From Candidatus Manganitrophus sp. (GTDB taxonomy: Bacteria > Nitrospirota > Nitrospiria > SBBL01 > Manganitrophaceae): a stretch of 64,000 nt of DNA. The notes beneath the pieces were generated by a model that searched no databases, had not been told where the DNA came from, and saw only the letters and a program-made list of their open reading frames with translations. Numbering within the stretch: the stretch's first letter is position 1; each line of letters opens with the position of its first letter. A program made the position numbers and the translations under genes. The DNA is taken from positions 2,500,001 to 2,564,000 of the forward strand of contig CP114561.1 in assembly GCA_028865235.1 (NCBI GenBank), given 5' to 3'. Below, piece by piece: positions 54,173 to 64,000 of this stretch.

Positions 54173-54436
54173 ATGTCTCCTCCCTACAGAAAGTTCGATT
54201 GACGTATCGGAGATAATGTAAGATAAATTTCCATAACCAAGATCGATAGATGCAAGGAGCGCACCATCATCGAGGGATCGTTATCTTCGCGGTTTGTAGC
54301 GTGCATTACGTGGTAAGGCATTAATTCTTTGCGAAGGAGACGCATTTTCTTTCTGGGATGTGAATTCTTTTTCATGAAAAGGGAAAGTTCTTCCTCAGCC
54401 ATTTCTTATTAAGAACATTTCGGGCCTGAAAAACCG

Positions 54437-54465
54437 TTGACTCGACGATTCGAAAAGGATACGAT
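54437..54465 (+). promoter_or_regulatory. Sigma-70 promoter of the small exported protein
   Basis: TTGACT (54437-54442), 17-base spacer, TACGAT (54460-54465), 25 bases before the start of the gene at 54490. The remaining 317-base gap from 54173 is otherwise free of convincing features. Confidence 0.6.
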
Positions 54466-54489
54466 TTAAAAAAACAAAGGAGGTGAGAG

Positions 54490-54792
54490 ATGCGTCAGAA
54501 AGGATGGATGTTGGGAGCGCTGGCATTAACCGTTTCGATTTCGGCGGCGACGGCCGGATTGAGTTGGGCCTGCTCTTCGATGGGACCCGATAAACACATG
54601 GGGGTCGTGAAGGCGATCGGGACCTCAGAGGGGGCCTTCACCATCGTCGATGCCGAAACGGGGAAACCGATCCAATTTGTTGCGTCGGCTAAACTGCTGG
54701 AAGGGGTGAAGGTCAACGACAAGGCGGTGGTGACGTTCAAAATGGACGGGGAGCGGCTTCTGGCAGAAAAGATCGAAGTCAGAAAATCATAA
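54490..54792 (+). CDS. Small exported beta-barrel-like protein (CusF/OB-like?)
   Basis: 100 residues. Signal peptide (LGALALTVSISAATAGLSWA) then a Cys immediately, and a compact beta-rich domain: HMGVVKAIGTSEGAFTIVDA, PIQFVASAKLLEGVKVNDKA and VVTFKMDGERLLAEKIEV. Such short secreted OB-like domains include copper chaperones (CusF) and DUF5666 proteins; a clear Met/His/Trp copper site is only suggested (CSSMGPDKHMG). AAAGGAGGTGAGAG precedes the ATG. Confidence 0.6.
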   Translation: MRQKGWMLGALALTVSISAATAGLSWACSSMGPDKHMGVVKAIGTSEGAFTIVDAETGKPIQFVASAKLLEGVKVNDKAVVTFKMDGERLLAEKIEVRKS

Positions 54793-54807
54793 GTCCTATA
54801 AAAAATC

Positions 54808-54836
54808 ATAGGTCCTATAAGTCGTATAGGACCTAT
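54808..54836. repeat. Inverted repeat ATAGGTCCTATA / TATAGGACCTAT
   Basis: Perfect 12-bp arms with a 5-base loop (AGTCG), flanked by further partial CCTATA units at 54795-54800 and 54832-54846. AT-rich hairpin after the small exported gene, followed by a second, stronger hairpin. Function may be transcription termination or mRNA stability. Confidence 0.6.
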
Positions 54837-54845
54837 AAGACCTAT

Positions 54846-54882
54846 GAGAAAGTAGGGGCAGAAACCCTGCCCCTACTTTCTC
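54846..54882. terminator. Bidirectional hairpin containing the GTAGGGGC repeat
   Basis: GAGAAAGTAGGGGCAG (54846-54861) pairs perfectly with CTGCCCCTACTTTCTC (54867-54882) around a 5-base loop. It separates two convergent genes and includes the TAG stop of the response regulator on the minus strand. It is the third GTAGGGGC element in the window and may serve as a two-way terminator, though a long T-run is absent. Confidence 0.55.
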
Positions 54883-55544
54883 TGCTCTAGATCAATAATT
54901 CCTTCCTGAACCCCTTTCATTGCCGCCTCGGTCCGGTCGTAAACCCCCATCTTGTGAAAGATGTTCCGGACGTGGTTTTTGATGGTCTTCTCGCTGAGGT
55001 GCAGCTCGCTGGCGATTTCTTTGTTGGTTTTCCCTTTGGCCACCCGCCGCAAGACGTCTACTTCTCTCCCGCTTAGATTGTACATTTGGCGGGGGGCCTT
55101 CTTGACCTGCTCGGTTTCGAGTTGTGAAAATTCGCCCAGAATCTTCCGGGCGATCGAAGGGTGAATGATCGACTCTCCCTTGTAAATCGATTGGATCGCC
55201 TTGACGATCTCAGAAGCGTCGGCATCCTTCAGAAGATAGCCGTGAACCCCGGTCCGAACCAGCTCGAAGATCGTTGCATCGTCATCGTGCATCGTCAGGA
55301 CGACGATTCCGATCTCCGGAGAGATTTTCCGGACCGCCCGGGTCGCTTCCACGCCGTTCATCTGCGGCATGGAGATATCCATCAAGATCACATCGGGTTT
55401 CAGCGCTTTGGTTTTCTCGATCACCTCGAAGCCGTTGATCGCTTCGCCCACCACATCCATATCGCTTCGACTCTTGAGAATCGCGACGAGCCCTTCCCGA
55501 ACCACCCGGTGATCATCGGCAATTAAAATCCGGATCTTGGTCAT
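54873..55544 (-). CDS. NarL/FixJ-family response regulator
   Basis: 223 residues: receiver (ILIADDHRVVREG, phospho-acceptor aspartate in VILMDISMPQMNG, TMHDDD, lysine in LLKDAD) and LuxR HTH (LSGREVDVLRRVAKGKTNKE, then LSEKTIKNHVRNIFHKMG). Start ATG 55544 is chosen over a long upstream extension because it overlaps the kinase stop (ATGA). Cognate of the Rossmann-domain kinase at 55541-56577. Confidence 0.92.
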   Translation of the reverse strand: MTKIRILIADDHRVVREGLVAILKSRSDMDVVGEAINGFEVIEKTKALKPDVILMDISMPQMNGVEATRAVRKISPEIGIVVLTMHDDDATIFELVRTGVHGYLLKDADASEIVKAIQSIYKGESIIHPSIARKILGEFSQLETEQVKKAPRQMYNLSGREVDVLRRVAKGKTNKEIASELHLSEKTIKNHVRNIFHKMGVYDRTEAAMKGVQEGIIDLEQRK

Positions 55545-56577
55545 CCCCTTTTCTCCTTCGAAAGGGGAACCTCGATCCGGACCTGGGTCCCTTGCCCCTT
55601 GCGGCTGAGGATCTCCGATTTCCCCCCAAGAGGCGCGCCCGCTCCATAATCGACTTGAGGCCGAAGGAGTTTGAGTCGGTCCGATCGACTTCGTTGGGCC
55701 TGAAATCAAATCCGACCCCGTCGTCGATGATGGCGGCGGTCAATCGCCTCGGTTGAATGTCGAGCTTGATCCAGACCTGCTTTGCCCGCGCGTGCCGTTG
55801 AACGTTGGCCAGCGCCTCTTGAACGATCCGGAAAATAAAAATCTTCGCCTGCAAGGGGACCGCCCCTTCATTCCCGATGTTTTCCAGATGGGTTTCGATT
55901 TGGTATTGCCGTTCGTAGGTTTTGAGGTATTTTTTCACCGAGGGGAGAAGCCCGGCGCGGTCGAGGTAAATCGGACGGAGATTGAAGATGACCTCCCTTG
56001 CTTCGGAGATCGCCTCTTTGAGAAGCGCCTTGGTCTCGTGGATCGATTGAAGGGTCAGGGCGGGGTTTTTATTGAGCTGGTCGGCGCAATAATCGAGGCG
56101 GTAGTTCAGCCCGACGAGGGTCTGAACGAGACCGTCGTGGATATCGCAGGCGATCCGCGTCCGCTCTTCTGCAATCGCAAGCTCCACCTCTTTGACATAG
56201 AGCCGATAAAGCGATTGGTACTCCAGCAGGTGCCGTTCGATCTCTTCTTTGCTTTTGATCCGCTCCTCGATCAGCTGCCACATGAACATCGCCGAGGGCC
56301 CGCCGATGACCGCCACCCCCGGCCGGCGCGAGGTGAGAAGGATCTCCTCGACAGCTTTATCTCCGGTGACATCGATGACCAGGTCGACCTTTTTTGACTT
56401 GAGGAGTTTTTGATAATCGAGCGTGACAGGGATTTTCAACTTCCGGGCGAGGCGAATCCCGGGGGCGTTTTTGTCAATATCGGCCACCCCGACGATTCGA
56501 ACCAGCGGATCGTTGTAGAAGATTTCAATCAGAGAGGTCCCGCCGCGTCCTCCACCGATGATCGCCACATTCGTCAC
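55541..56577 (-). CDS. Rossmann-domain NarX-type histidine kinase (one frameshift)
   Basis: Residues 1-95 are a dinucleotide-binding fold: VAIIGGGRGGTSLIEIFYND, VGVADIDKNAPGIRLARKL, then DLVIDVTGDKAVEEIL. A helical linker leads to HisKA_3 with phospho-His147 in RIACDIHDGLVQTLVG and a HATPase with IVQEALANVQRHARA, IDDGVGFD and LKSIMERARLLGG. No membrane segment. The end needs one more G in the run at 55623-55628 to read KSEILSRKGQGTQVRIEVP and stop at 55541, overlapping the regulator. The input domain resembles oxidoreductase NAD(P)-binding domains, so the protein may sense redox or a nucleotide-bound metabolite (inference). Confidence 0.85.
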
Positions 56578-56680
56578 GCTTCTCCCCCCTGTTGAATATG
56601 ATCGATGCTCGATCCCGATCCCGGAACGGCCTCATTCTATCCGAATTCGTTTTGACTGACAAGGTAAAGGAGAATATGCC

Positions 56681-56710
56681 TTGACAAACAATGAGATCTC
56701 TCCGTAAAAT
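56681..56710 (+). promoter_or_regulatory. Sigma-70 promoter of hppA
   Basis: TTGACA (56681-56686), 18-base spacer, TAAAAT (56705-56710), 65 bases before the hppA start at 56775. GATAGGAG precedes the ATG. Confidence 0.65.
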
Positions 56711-56774
56711 GTGGGGTTTTGACGCCCGGAATCTCATGACTATCATGACTATATAGATAGGAGAACAGATCACA

Positions 56775-58830
<2,056 letters not shown>

Positions 58831-58834
58831 AAGG

Positions 58835-58865
58835 CAGGGGTCGGGTGCTGGGGGCCAGGGGCCGG
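58835..58865. repeat. GGGTCGGG/GGGCCAGGGG repeat, arm 1 (inverted copy at 58961-58985)
   Basis: A G-rich unit CAGGGGTCGGGTGC...GGGGGCCAGGGGCCGG immediately after the hppA stop. Its inverted copy (on the minus strand CAGGGGGTCGGGGG plus CCAGGGGTCGG) lies at 58961-58985 within the nrdR C-terminus. A terminator sits between them. Confidence 0.55.
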
Positions 58866-58882
58866 TAAAGCAAAAACAGAAT

Positions 58883-58916
58883 AAAAAAGGGATGGAGAAA
58901 ACCCATCCCGTTTTTA
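58883..58916. terminator. Bidirectional rho-independent terminator between hppA and nrdR
   Basis: GGGATGG (58889-58895) pairs with CCATCCC (58903-58909); an A-run precedes (58883-58888) and a T-run follows (58911-58915), so it can terminate transcription from both convergent genes. Confidence 0.75.
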
Positions 58917-58931
58917 TTCGATTTTTCATTT

Positions 58932-59450
58932 CTATTTTTTGTTTTTTATTTCCCCGAGCCCCGACCCCTGGCCCCCGACCCCCTGTTTCTCCTGGCTCTG
59001 CTCCCCGAGAAGCGCCTTCAACTCCGACATAAACTGATTAACATCCTTGAACTCCCGGTAGACCGAAGCGAAGCGGACATAGGCGACCTGGTCGATCGCG
59101 TGCAATTGCCTCATGACCTCCTCGCCGACGACCCGGCTTTCGATTTCGGTCTCCCCCATCTCCTGGATTTTTTTTTCGATCCGAGTGACGACCGCTTCGA
59201 GGAGATCGACGCTGACCGGCCGCTTCTCGCAAGCCTTCTTGAGTCCTGAAAAAATTTTATGGCGATCGAACGGCTCGCGCCGGCCGTCCTTTTTGATCAC
59301 CATCGGAAAGATCTCCTCCACCCGTTCGTAGGTGGTGAAGCGCCGCTGGCAATGGAGGCATTCCCGGCGCCGGCGGATGACCTCCCCCTCTTTGCTGAGG
59401 CGGGAGTCGACCACCTTATCTTCCAGATGGCTGCAAAATGGACATTGCAC
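58932..59450 (-). CDS. nrdR: Transcriptional regulator NrdR with repeat-derived C-terminal tail
   Basis: 172 residues. Zinc ribbon Cys3/Cys6/Cys31/Cys34 (CPFC ... CLHC), then an ATP-cone ([20 protein letters not shown]). NrdR represses ribonucleotide-reductase genes by binding NrdR boxes. The last 20 residues ([18 protein letters not shown]) are encoded by the GGGTCGGG repeat and are not part of the normal ~150-residue family. glyA starts 42 bases after its N-terminus on the same strand. Confidence 0.93.
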   Translation of the reverse strand: MQCPFCSHLEDKVVDSRLSKEGEVIRRRRECLHCQRRFTTYERVEEIFPMVIKKDGRREPFDRHKIFSGLKKACEKRPVSVDLLEAVVTRIEKKIQEMGETEIESRVVGEEVMRQLHAIDQVAYVRFASVYREFKDVNQFMSELKALLGEQSQEKQGVGGQGSGLGEIKNKK

Positions 59451-59491
59451 GATGAGAGCCTTATTGAAGTCCAGTATGTATGGATCGCTGT

Positions 59492-60736
59492 TTAGTGCGG
59501 GAATCGCTTACAGACGGCTTGAACTTGTCGTCGAACCTCTTCCAGAACCCGCTCGTCCTTCCGATGGCGAACGACGGTATCGATGAAGGAGGCGATTTCA
59601 TCCATCTCTTTCTCTTTCATCCCGCGGTTGGTGACGTTCGGCGTTCCCAGTCGGATGCCGCTCGTCTGGGCCGGAGGACGCTCATCAAAGGGGACGGCAT
59701 TCTTGTTTACGGTGATCCCCGCCGCTTCCAGCGCATCTTCTGCCTCTTTTCCGGTAATTCCCTGCTTGGTTAAATCGACAAGCATCAGGTGATTGTCGGT
59801 TCCCCCCGAGACGATCTGATAACCGCGAGAGATCAATCCATTTGCAAGGGCGGCGGCATTGGCGACGATCTGCTTTTGATAAGTGACGAACTCCGGACGG
59901 AGCGCCTCTTTCAGTGCCACCGCCTTGGCCGCGATGACATGCATCAGCGGGCCGCCCTGGATGCCGGGGAAGATCGTTTTGTCGATGATCTTGGCGTGTT
60001 TCTGAAGCGAGAGGATCATCCCGCCGCGCGGACCGCGCAGGGTCTTGTGGGTGGTGGTCGTCACGAAATCGGCATAGGGCACCGGGGAGGGGTGGACCTC
60101 CGCCGCGACCAGCCCGGCGATGTGGGCCATGTCGACCATCAGAAAGGCGCCGATTCGGTCGGCGATCTCCTTGAAGCTCGGAAAGTCCAAGACGCGGGAA
60201 TAGGCCGAGGCGCCGGCGACGATCATCTTGGGACGTTCCCGCTCGGCGGTCGCCGCAACTTCATCATAGTCGATCCGGCCGGTCTCGTTCCGAACGCCAT
60301 AGGAAACCACTTTATAGAGCTTGCCGGACATGTTCACCGGGCTGCCGTGGGTGAGGTGGCCGCCGTGGGCCAGGTTCATGCCCAGGATCGTGTCGCCCGG
60401 CTTGAGGACGGCGAAGTAAACCGCCATGTTGGCCTGCGAGCCGGAGTGGGGCTGGACGTTGGCATGTTCGGCGCCGAAGATCTGCTTGGCGCGCTCGATC
60501 GCGAGCGGTTCGACCACGTCGACATACTCGCAGCCGCCGTAGTAGCGCTTGCCGGGGTAGCCCTCGGCATACTTGTTGGTCATGACCGAGCCCTGCGCTT
60601 CCAGCACCGCGCGGCTGACGTAGTTCTCGGAGGCGATGAGGATAAGCTTCTCCTCCTCGCGCTTTTCCTCCTGGCGGATCGCCTGTTCCACCTCCGGGTC
60701 GATCGCTTTTAAGCTGAAATCTTTTTGATCACTCAT
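59492..60736 (-). CDS. glyA: Serine hydroxymethyltransferase
   Basis: 414 residues, intact frame. Converts serine and tetrahydrofolate to glycine and 5,10-methylene-THF. PLP site [16 protein letters not shown], substrate segments [18 protein letters not shown] and [18 protein letters not shown] [17 protein letters not shown]. Codons in about 60340-60680 (N-terminal third) are more CTG/CGC-rich than the rest, without a frame break. It precedes nrdR in an operon and follows rpiB on the same strand. Confidence 0.96.
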   Translation of the reverse strand: MSDQKDFSLKAIDPEVEQAIRQEEKREEEKLILIASENYVSRAVLEAQGSVMTNKYAEGYPGKRYYGGCEYVDVVEPLAIERAKQIFGAEHANVQPHSGSQANMAVYFAVLKPGDTILGMNLAHGGHLTHGSPVNMSGKLYKVVSYGVRNETGRIDYDEVAATAERERPKMIVAGASAYSRVLDFPSFKEIADRIGAFLMVDMAHIAGLVAAEVHPSPVPYADFVTTTTHKTLRGPRGGMILSLQKHAKIIDKTIFPGIQGGPLMHVIAAKAVALKEALRPEFVTYQKQIVANAAALANGLISRGYQIVSGGTDNHLMLVDLTKQGITGKEAEDALEAAGITVNKNAVPFDERPPAQTSGIRLGTPNVTNRGMKEKEMDEIASFIDTVVRHRKDERVLEEVRRQVQAVCKRFPH

Positions 60737-60793
60737 CTCGAAATCCTCAACGCTATTTTCTATTGTGGATGAACCGTTTCCTTCTTGGGCCGA

Positions 60794-61241
60794 TCAATCG
60801 GGATGGACCTTTTCGATGGCGCGAATTTTATCAAGTCGTCGTTGATGGCGTCCCGCTTCGAAATCGGTTTCGAGCCAGATCCGGACGATTTGGACCGCCG
60901 TCTCCTCGTCGAGAACCCGCTCTCCCAGAACAAGGACGTTTGCATCGTTGTGACGCCGGCTCGCCTCGGCGGTGACGGCGTTATGGCAGAGTGCCGCGCG
61001 GACGCCGGGAAACTTGTTGGCCGTAATCGACATCCCGATACCGGTTCCGCAGATGAGAATGCCGCGGTCGAGCCTCCCCTTCGAAACCGATTCCGCCACC
61101 TGGATGGCATAATCGGGATAGTCGACCGAATCGCGACCGTCGGCGCCGAAATCGACGGCGTCCACTTTTTTCGGACAGGTACCGGAGGATCCGATTTTTC
61201 AGCCCGAAACCGGCATGATCTGAGGCGATCGCAAGCTTCAT
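60794..61241 (-). CDS. rpiB: Ribose-5-phosphate isomerase B (one frameshift)
   Basis: Start [20 protein letters not shown] at 61241; the frame then breaks in the six-T run at 61166-61171 and continues as [40 protein letters not shown] (catalytic Cys) and [13 protein letters not shown] to 60794. Removing one base gives 148 residues, normal for RpiB. Interconverts ribose-5-phosphate and ribulose-5-phosphate. Upstream of glyA on the same strand. Confidence 0.93.
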
Positions 61242-61378
61242 TATAGGTCTCTATCAAGTCCTGGGATGGTAGCGAATCCCTCCTCCTCCTGTCAAGGAGA
61301 ATCGGGCCGTGAAAAAAGCGGAAGAGCAAAGGGGGTGCATGGAGGAGAAGCGGGCGGAACCGAATGGAGAAACGGGCG

Positions 61379-62031
61379 TCAGAGCATCTCTCGGAGCGCC
61401 TGCTCCGCCTCTTTCCTGACGAGCGCGACCACTTTGTCGCCGGGAATCAGCTCGGTGTCTCCTTTCGGAATGACGACTTCGTCCCCCGGAGAATTGAAAT
61501 GAAGATCGCCCCCTCGGGGAGGTGGATCTCTCGGATCTTCTTCCCCATCATTCCAGAGGAGCGGGAGAGGTCGACTTCGATGATCTCGACATTCCCAGCG
61601 CGGAGGGTCACCAGCGGGATCACCATATCCTCCGCTTTCACCTGTTCTTCGATCAACGCATCGATCAGGCGGGTCGAGCTGACGGTGGCATCGATCCCCA
61701 GTGTGGAAAAAAGCGATTCGTTCCCCGGGTCGTTCACACGGGCGATGGTGCGCGGACATTTAAAAACCGCCTTGGCGACCTGGCAGATGACGAGGTTATC
61801 CTCATCGGTCCCGGTGACCGCCACGAGAACGTCGGCGCGATTGGCCCCCGCCTCTCGAAGAATGCTGACGCGGGAGCCGTTTCCCTCCATCAACGACTCC
61901 CCGAACTCTCTCGCCAGGCCGGCGGTTTTCGTCTTGTCTTTTTCGATCAGCAGGACCTCATGTTCTTCCGCCAGGAGCAGCTTCGTTAAGTTATATCCGA
62001 CCTTTCCCCCGCCGACGATAATGATGTACAC
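61379..62031 (-). CDS. TrkA-type potassium-channel regulatory protein with TrkA-C (one frameshift)
   Basis: N-terminal dinucleotide-binding MYIIIVGGGKVGYNLTKLL and DVLVAVTGTDEDNLVICQVA, then a C-terminal RCK/TrkA-C domain. One missing G near 61490 switches frames between IFISILRG and DEVVIPKGDTELIPGDKVVA, which ends at 61379 with about 217 residues. It gates a Trk/Ktr potassium channel. The adjacent TrkA-N protein (62035-62439) is its likely partner in a two-part gate. Confidence 0.88.
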
Positions 62032-62034
62032 CGG

Positions 62035-62439
62035 TTAGACCCCCTTCTCCAACATCTTCAACATTTCTTGTAGGGCGAAATTTGTGGGGCAGACCGTCTC
62101 AAGGCCGAGATCGCGATAGACCGAAGAGAGGGTCGGATCGAATACCCGGATGAGGACCTTTGGAATCTTGTACTTCTTTTGCATCGCCTGAGAGACCATC
62201 AAATTGATATTATCACTTCCGGTCACGGCGATGAAGACGTCGACCGGTTCCGCGAAGACCAGGTCGGCCGTTTCCTCATTTAAAATATTCCCGCCGACCC
62301 GCTGGATGTTTTCATGTTCTTCGAGGTTTTTGAATTTTGTCTCTTCCGCATCGACAATGGTGATTTTATGCCCTTTTTGAACCAGGGCATTCGCCAGACG
62401 CGATCCGAGCCTTCCGGAGCCAAGAATCACAATATGCAT
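62035..62439 (-). CDS. TrkA-N dinucleotide-binding protein
   Basis: 134 residues from ATG 62439 (GGGGAAACG upstream). MHIVILGSGRLGSRLANALV and VDVFIAVTGSDNINLMVSQA form a single TrkA-N (RCK N-lobe) domain with no C-lobe. It precedes the full TrkA-type gene by 3 bases. Such two-gene arrangements give hetero-oligomeric gating rings for Trk/Ktr channels; the membrane channel gene is not in the window. Confidence 0.87.
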   Translation of the reverse strand: MHIVILGSGRLGSRLANALVQKGHKITIVDAEETKFKNLEEHENIQRVGGNILNEETADLVFAEPVDVFIAVTGSDNINLMVSQAMQKKYKIPKVLIRVFDPTLSSVYRDLGLETVCPTNFALQEMLKMLEKGV

Positions 62440-62553
62440 CGTTTCCCCAAGGGTCGATTTGTCTACAGTATAATCGTTTGGCCCGGGAAGTTCAAAGGGG
62501 AGTCCCCGATCACGACCCGGCCTCATCATGTGATCTGTGCGTTATGTGCGCCG

Positions 62554-63132
62554 TTACTCTTGCACCCCCTTCGGCAACTTATCAATGAGCACCTCGCAGG
62601 GAGAATGCCGAAGGATGATGTCCGATGTTCTCCCCAGGATGGCGTCCCGTAATCCCGGCTCGGACCGGATTCCCAAGATGATCATATCGACATCCCGGTC
62701 TCGCGCAATCCGGGCGATCTCCTCTCCCGCCAGACGGGCCCGCTGAAGAATTTTCTGGGAGGGAAGACCGTGGAGCTTGACGATGGAGCTGGCCCGTTCC
62801 AACGCTTCGTTTCCCTCCTGCTCCGCATCAGGGAGGGGAATTCCGAGCGGCATCGTGCGCGGGACTTCCACCACGTAGGTCAGGAGAATCTCCGCCCCCT
62901 GTTCGGAGCCGAGTCGGCAGGCCAATTCGACCCCCCGTTCCGCATAGGGGAGGCCGACGGTCGGGACCAGAATTTTTTTGATGGCAAAAACCGAGTGGCG
63001 CGCTTTTGCGGCGGCCGCCGGGATGTAATCCGGAGGATGAAGCATCCACCAGAGGATCGAGATGAGCGAAACAACAAAGAAAAGGGCGATCACCCCTCCC
63101 AGGGGGTTGATCTGATCGATCAGCTCGATCAT
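62554..63132 (-). CDS. Membrane-anchored universal stress protein
   Basis: 192 residues. One membrane segment (about 8-28, PLGGVIALFFVVSLISILWW) precedes a UspA domain (about 50-192) with IKKILVPTVGLPYAERGVEL and ILGIRSEPGLRDAILGRTSD plus CEVLI; the G-x2-G-x9-G-type ATP motif is modified here. The anchored architecture is unusual. It overlaps the downstream small membrane gene by four bases and is upstream of the TrkA genes. Confidence 0.85.
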   Translation of the reverse strand: MIELIDQINPLGGVIALFFVVSLISILWWMLHPPDYIPAAAAKARHSVFAIKKILVPTVGLPYAERGVELACRLGSEQGAEILLTYVVEVPRTMPLGIPLPDAEQEGNEALERASSIVKLHGLPSQKILQRARLAGEEIARIARDRDVDMIILGIRSEPGLRDAILGRTSDIILRHSPCEVLIDKLPKGVQE

Positions 63133-63350
63133 CTCTCCGCAACCTCCCCTCCCCCTTTCGACAATGCTTTATAGATGAGATAAAAACGATAACTCCCGAT
63201 CAGCAGAAAAAGAGATCCGATCAAATAGGCCGGCCAGGAGGCGTGACGGAAGAAGGCGCGGTAGAGGATCGCGCCGCCGACTGCGAAGTAGAGGAACATA
63301 TTAATCATCAGGACCTTGTCTCGAAGAGACAACGATCGAAGGGTCGTCAT
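63129..63350 (-). CDS. Small two-helix membrane protein
   Basis: 73 residues from ATG 63350 (MTTLRSLSLRD), with two hydrophobic segments (VLMINMFLYFAVGGAILYRA and PAYLIGSLFLLIGSYRFYLI). It lies between the UspA protein and the permease, overlapping both gene ends by a few bases. A slightly longer start at ATG 63374 is possible. Function unknown; a helper of the permease or of the stress protein is plausible. Confidence 0.7.
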   Translation of the reverse strand: MTTLRSLSLRDKVLMINMFLYFAVGGAILYRAFFRHASWPAYLIGSLFLLIGSYRFYLIYKALSKGGGEVAER

Positions 63351-63360
63351 GATGCGCTCT

Positions 63361-64000
63361 TTATTGTGAAGCATGTTTGGCCTCTTTCTTATTCCGTTCC
63401 GCCAAGGCATGCTTGTATTGCTCCAGGAGATCAAATTCCTCCGCAGAGGTAAGGATGGCGATCTGCTCCTTCTCCCAGTCGCGTGGAATGTTGGAAAAGA
63501 GGGGGTGCCTGTTCTTCCACCGATACCAGAGATAAACCGCAAGCCAGAGGAGGACCCAACCGGGACCGGCGACCCGTCCGAGGGCATGCGTCCAGAGCAC
63601 CACTCCCATCATCGCCAGGGTCGCAAAGGCGCCGACGATGCCGAGGATCGGAATATAGATCCCTTTGAACTTAATATTAAACGGCATCCGATAGGGCCGC
63701 GGGGTATAGGGGTCTTTGATCCGGAGCGCGATCAGGGCGATGAAGCTCAAAAAATAGGCGAGCGTCGCGCCGAAGGCATACATATTGACCATCGTGTCCA
63801 TGGCGTGGGGGCCGGTGAGAAAGCTGAAGATCACCTGAGCCGCCGCCACAACCGAGAAAAAGACAACCGCCCGCACGGGGGTCCGGAATTTCGGATGGAC
63901 CGCGCTGAACCAACGGCTCAAGAGGTGGCTCTCGCTCATGCTGTAGCTCAGTCGGGAGGCCCCCATGACACCCGTGTTGGCCGAAATAAGGACGATCGTG
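63361..64000 (-). CDS. APC-family amino-acid permease, C-terminal part
   Basis: The frame is open at the window edge (TIVLISANTGVMGASRLSYS), so the N-terminal half is outside. About 213 residues with several membrane segments: FFSVVAAAQVIFSFLTGPHA, FGATLAYFLSFIALIALRIK and YIPILGIVGAFATLAMMGVV, typical for APC/cationic amino-acid transporters. A cytoplasmic C-terminal tail (ILTSAEEFDLLEQYKHALAE) follows. The UspA-domain gene downstream suggests a stress- or nucleotide-regulated transporter, since APC-UspA associations are common. Confidence 0.85.
   Translation of the reverse strand, partial: TIVLISANTGVMGASRLSYSMSESHLLSRWFSAVHPKFRTPVRAVVFFSVVAAAQVIFSFLTGPHAMDTMVNMYAFGATLAYFLSFIALIALRIKDPYTPRPYRMPFNIKFKGIYIPILGIVGAFATLAMMGVVLWTHALGRVAGPGWVLLWLAVYLWYRWKNRHPLFSNIPRDWEKEQIAILTSAEEFDLLEQYKHALAERNKKEAKHASQ

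Noticed and set aside
54184..54402. Minus-strand 72-codon frame in the 54173-54489 gap
   Set aside because: No ribosome site of note, no recognisable motif, and it lies over the region just upstream of the ATP-grasp gene; not supported enough to annotate.

Overview
The window is a gene-dense bacterial chromosome segment of high G+C. Lipoprotein signals, a TonB-receptor remnant, MreB, a periplasmic c-type cytochrome and secreted copper proteins point to a free-living Gram-negative. The very high density of PAS/NarX-type kinases and NarL regulators would fit a Nitrospirota-like organism, but this is a low-certainty inference because no rRNA or taxon-specific marker is present.

Layout: 1-1500 glycogen phosphorylase C-terminus and a NUDIX hydrolase. 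1504-8787 signalling block on the minus strand (split receiver/HTH pair, NarL regulator, giant CHASE/nine-PAS/GAF kinase). 8998-15007 DnaJ-like protein, PpnP, MetH, SerRS. 15069-16188 two tRNA-Ser with duplicated leaders, a lipoprotein and tRNA-Arg. 16317-22155 second signalling block (cysteine-tagged kinase, Rcp1-like receiver, REC-GAF-GGDEF-HD protein, truncated substrate-binding protein with a coupled kinase). 22271-29527 housekeeping and membrane genes (rpsU, queE, pepA, nagZ, DedA, TerC, SDR, DUF502). 29607-35791 copper/envelope block (CopA, tandem cupredoxin, TraB, S1/P1 nuclease, cytochrome c). 35796-47971 mreB, epimerase, DUF485/acetate-type symporter, nucleotidyltransferase pair, ettA, mutM, GlcG-like protein, C26 peptidase and a family-5 binding protein. 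48019-51598 clpX, clpP, tig and tRNA-Leu. 51781-56577 ilvA, an ATP-grasp enzyme and a Rossmann-domain kinase with a NarL regulator. 56681-64000 hppA, nrdR, glyA, rpiB, two TrkA-N proteins, a membrane-anchored UspA and an amino-acid permease.

Two kinds of sequence damage must be kept in mind. First, about 14 otherwise normal genes carry one single-base length error, nearly always in a mononucleotide run (for example serS, metH, nagZ, rpiB, mutM); these look like long-read consensus errors rather than real pseudogenes. Second, several highly conserved genes (terC, copA, ettA, clpX, hppA, perhaps part of glyA) switch inside the gene to a much more G+C-rich, CTG/CGC/GCG-biased codon style, with clusters of frameshifts in or around the switched part. 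That pattern suggests consensus contamination by reads of a second, high-G+C organism, although recombination cannot be excluded from the sequence alone.

The most distinctive biology is in signalling: a kinase whose input is a Rossmann dinucleotide-binding fold, a diguanylate cyclase carrying a degenerate HD-GYP domain, a response regulator divided into separate HTH and receiver genes, and a kinase translationally coupled to only the C-terminal lobe of an ABC binding protein.
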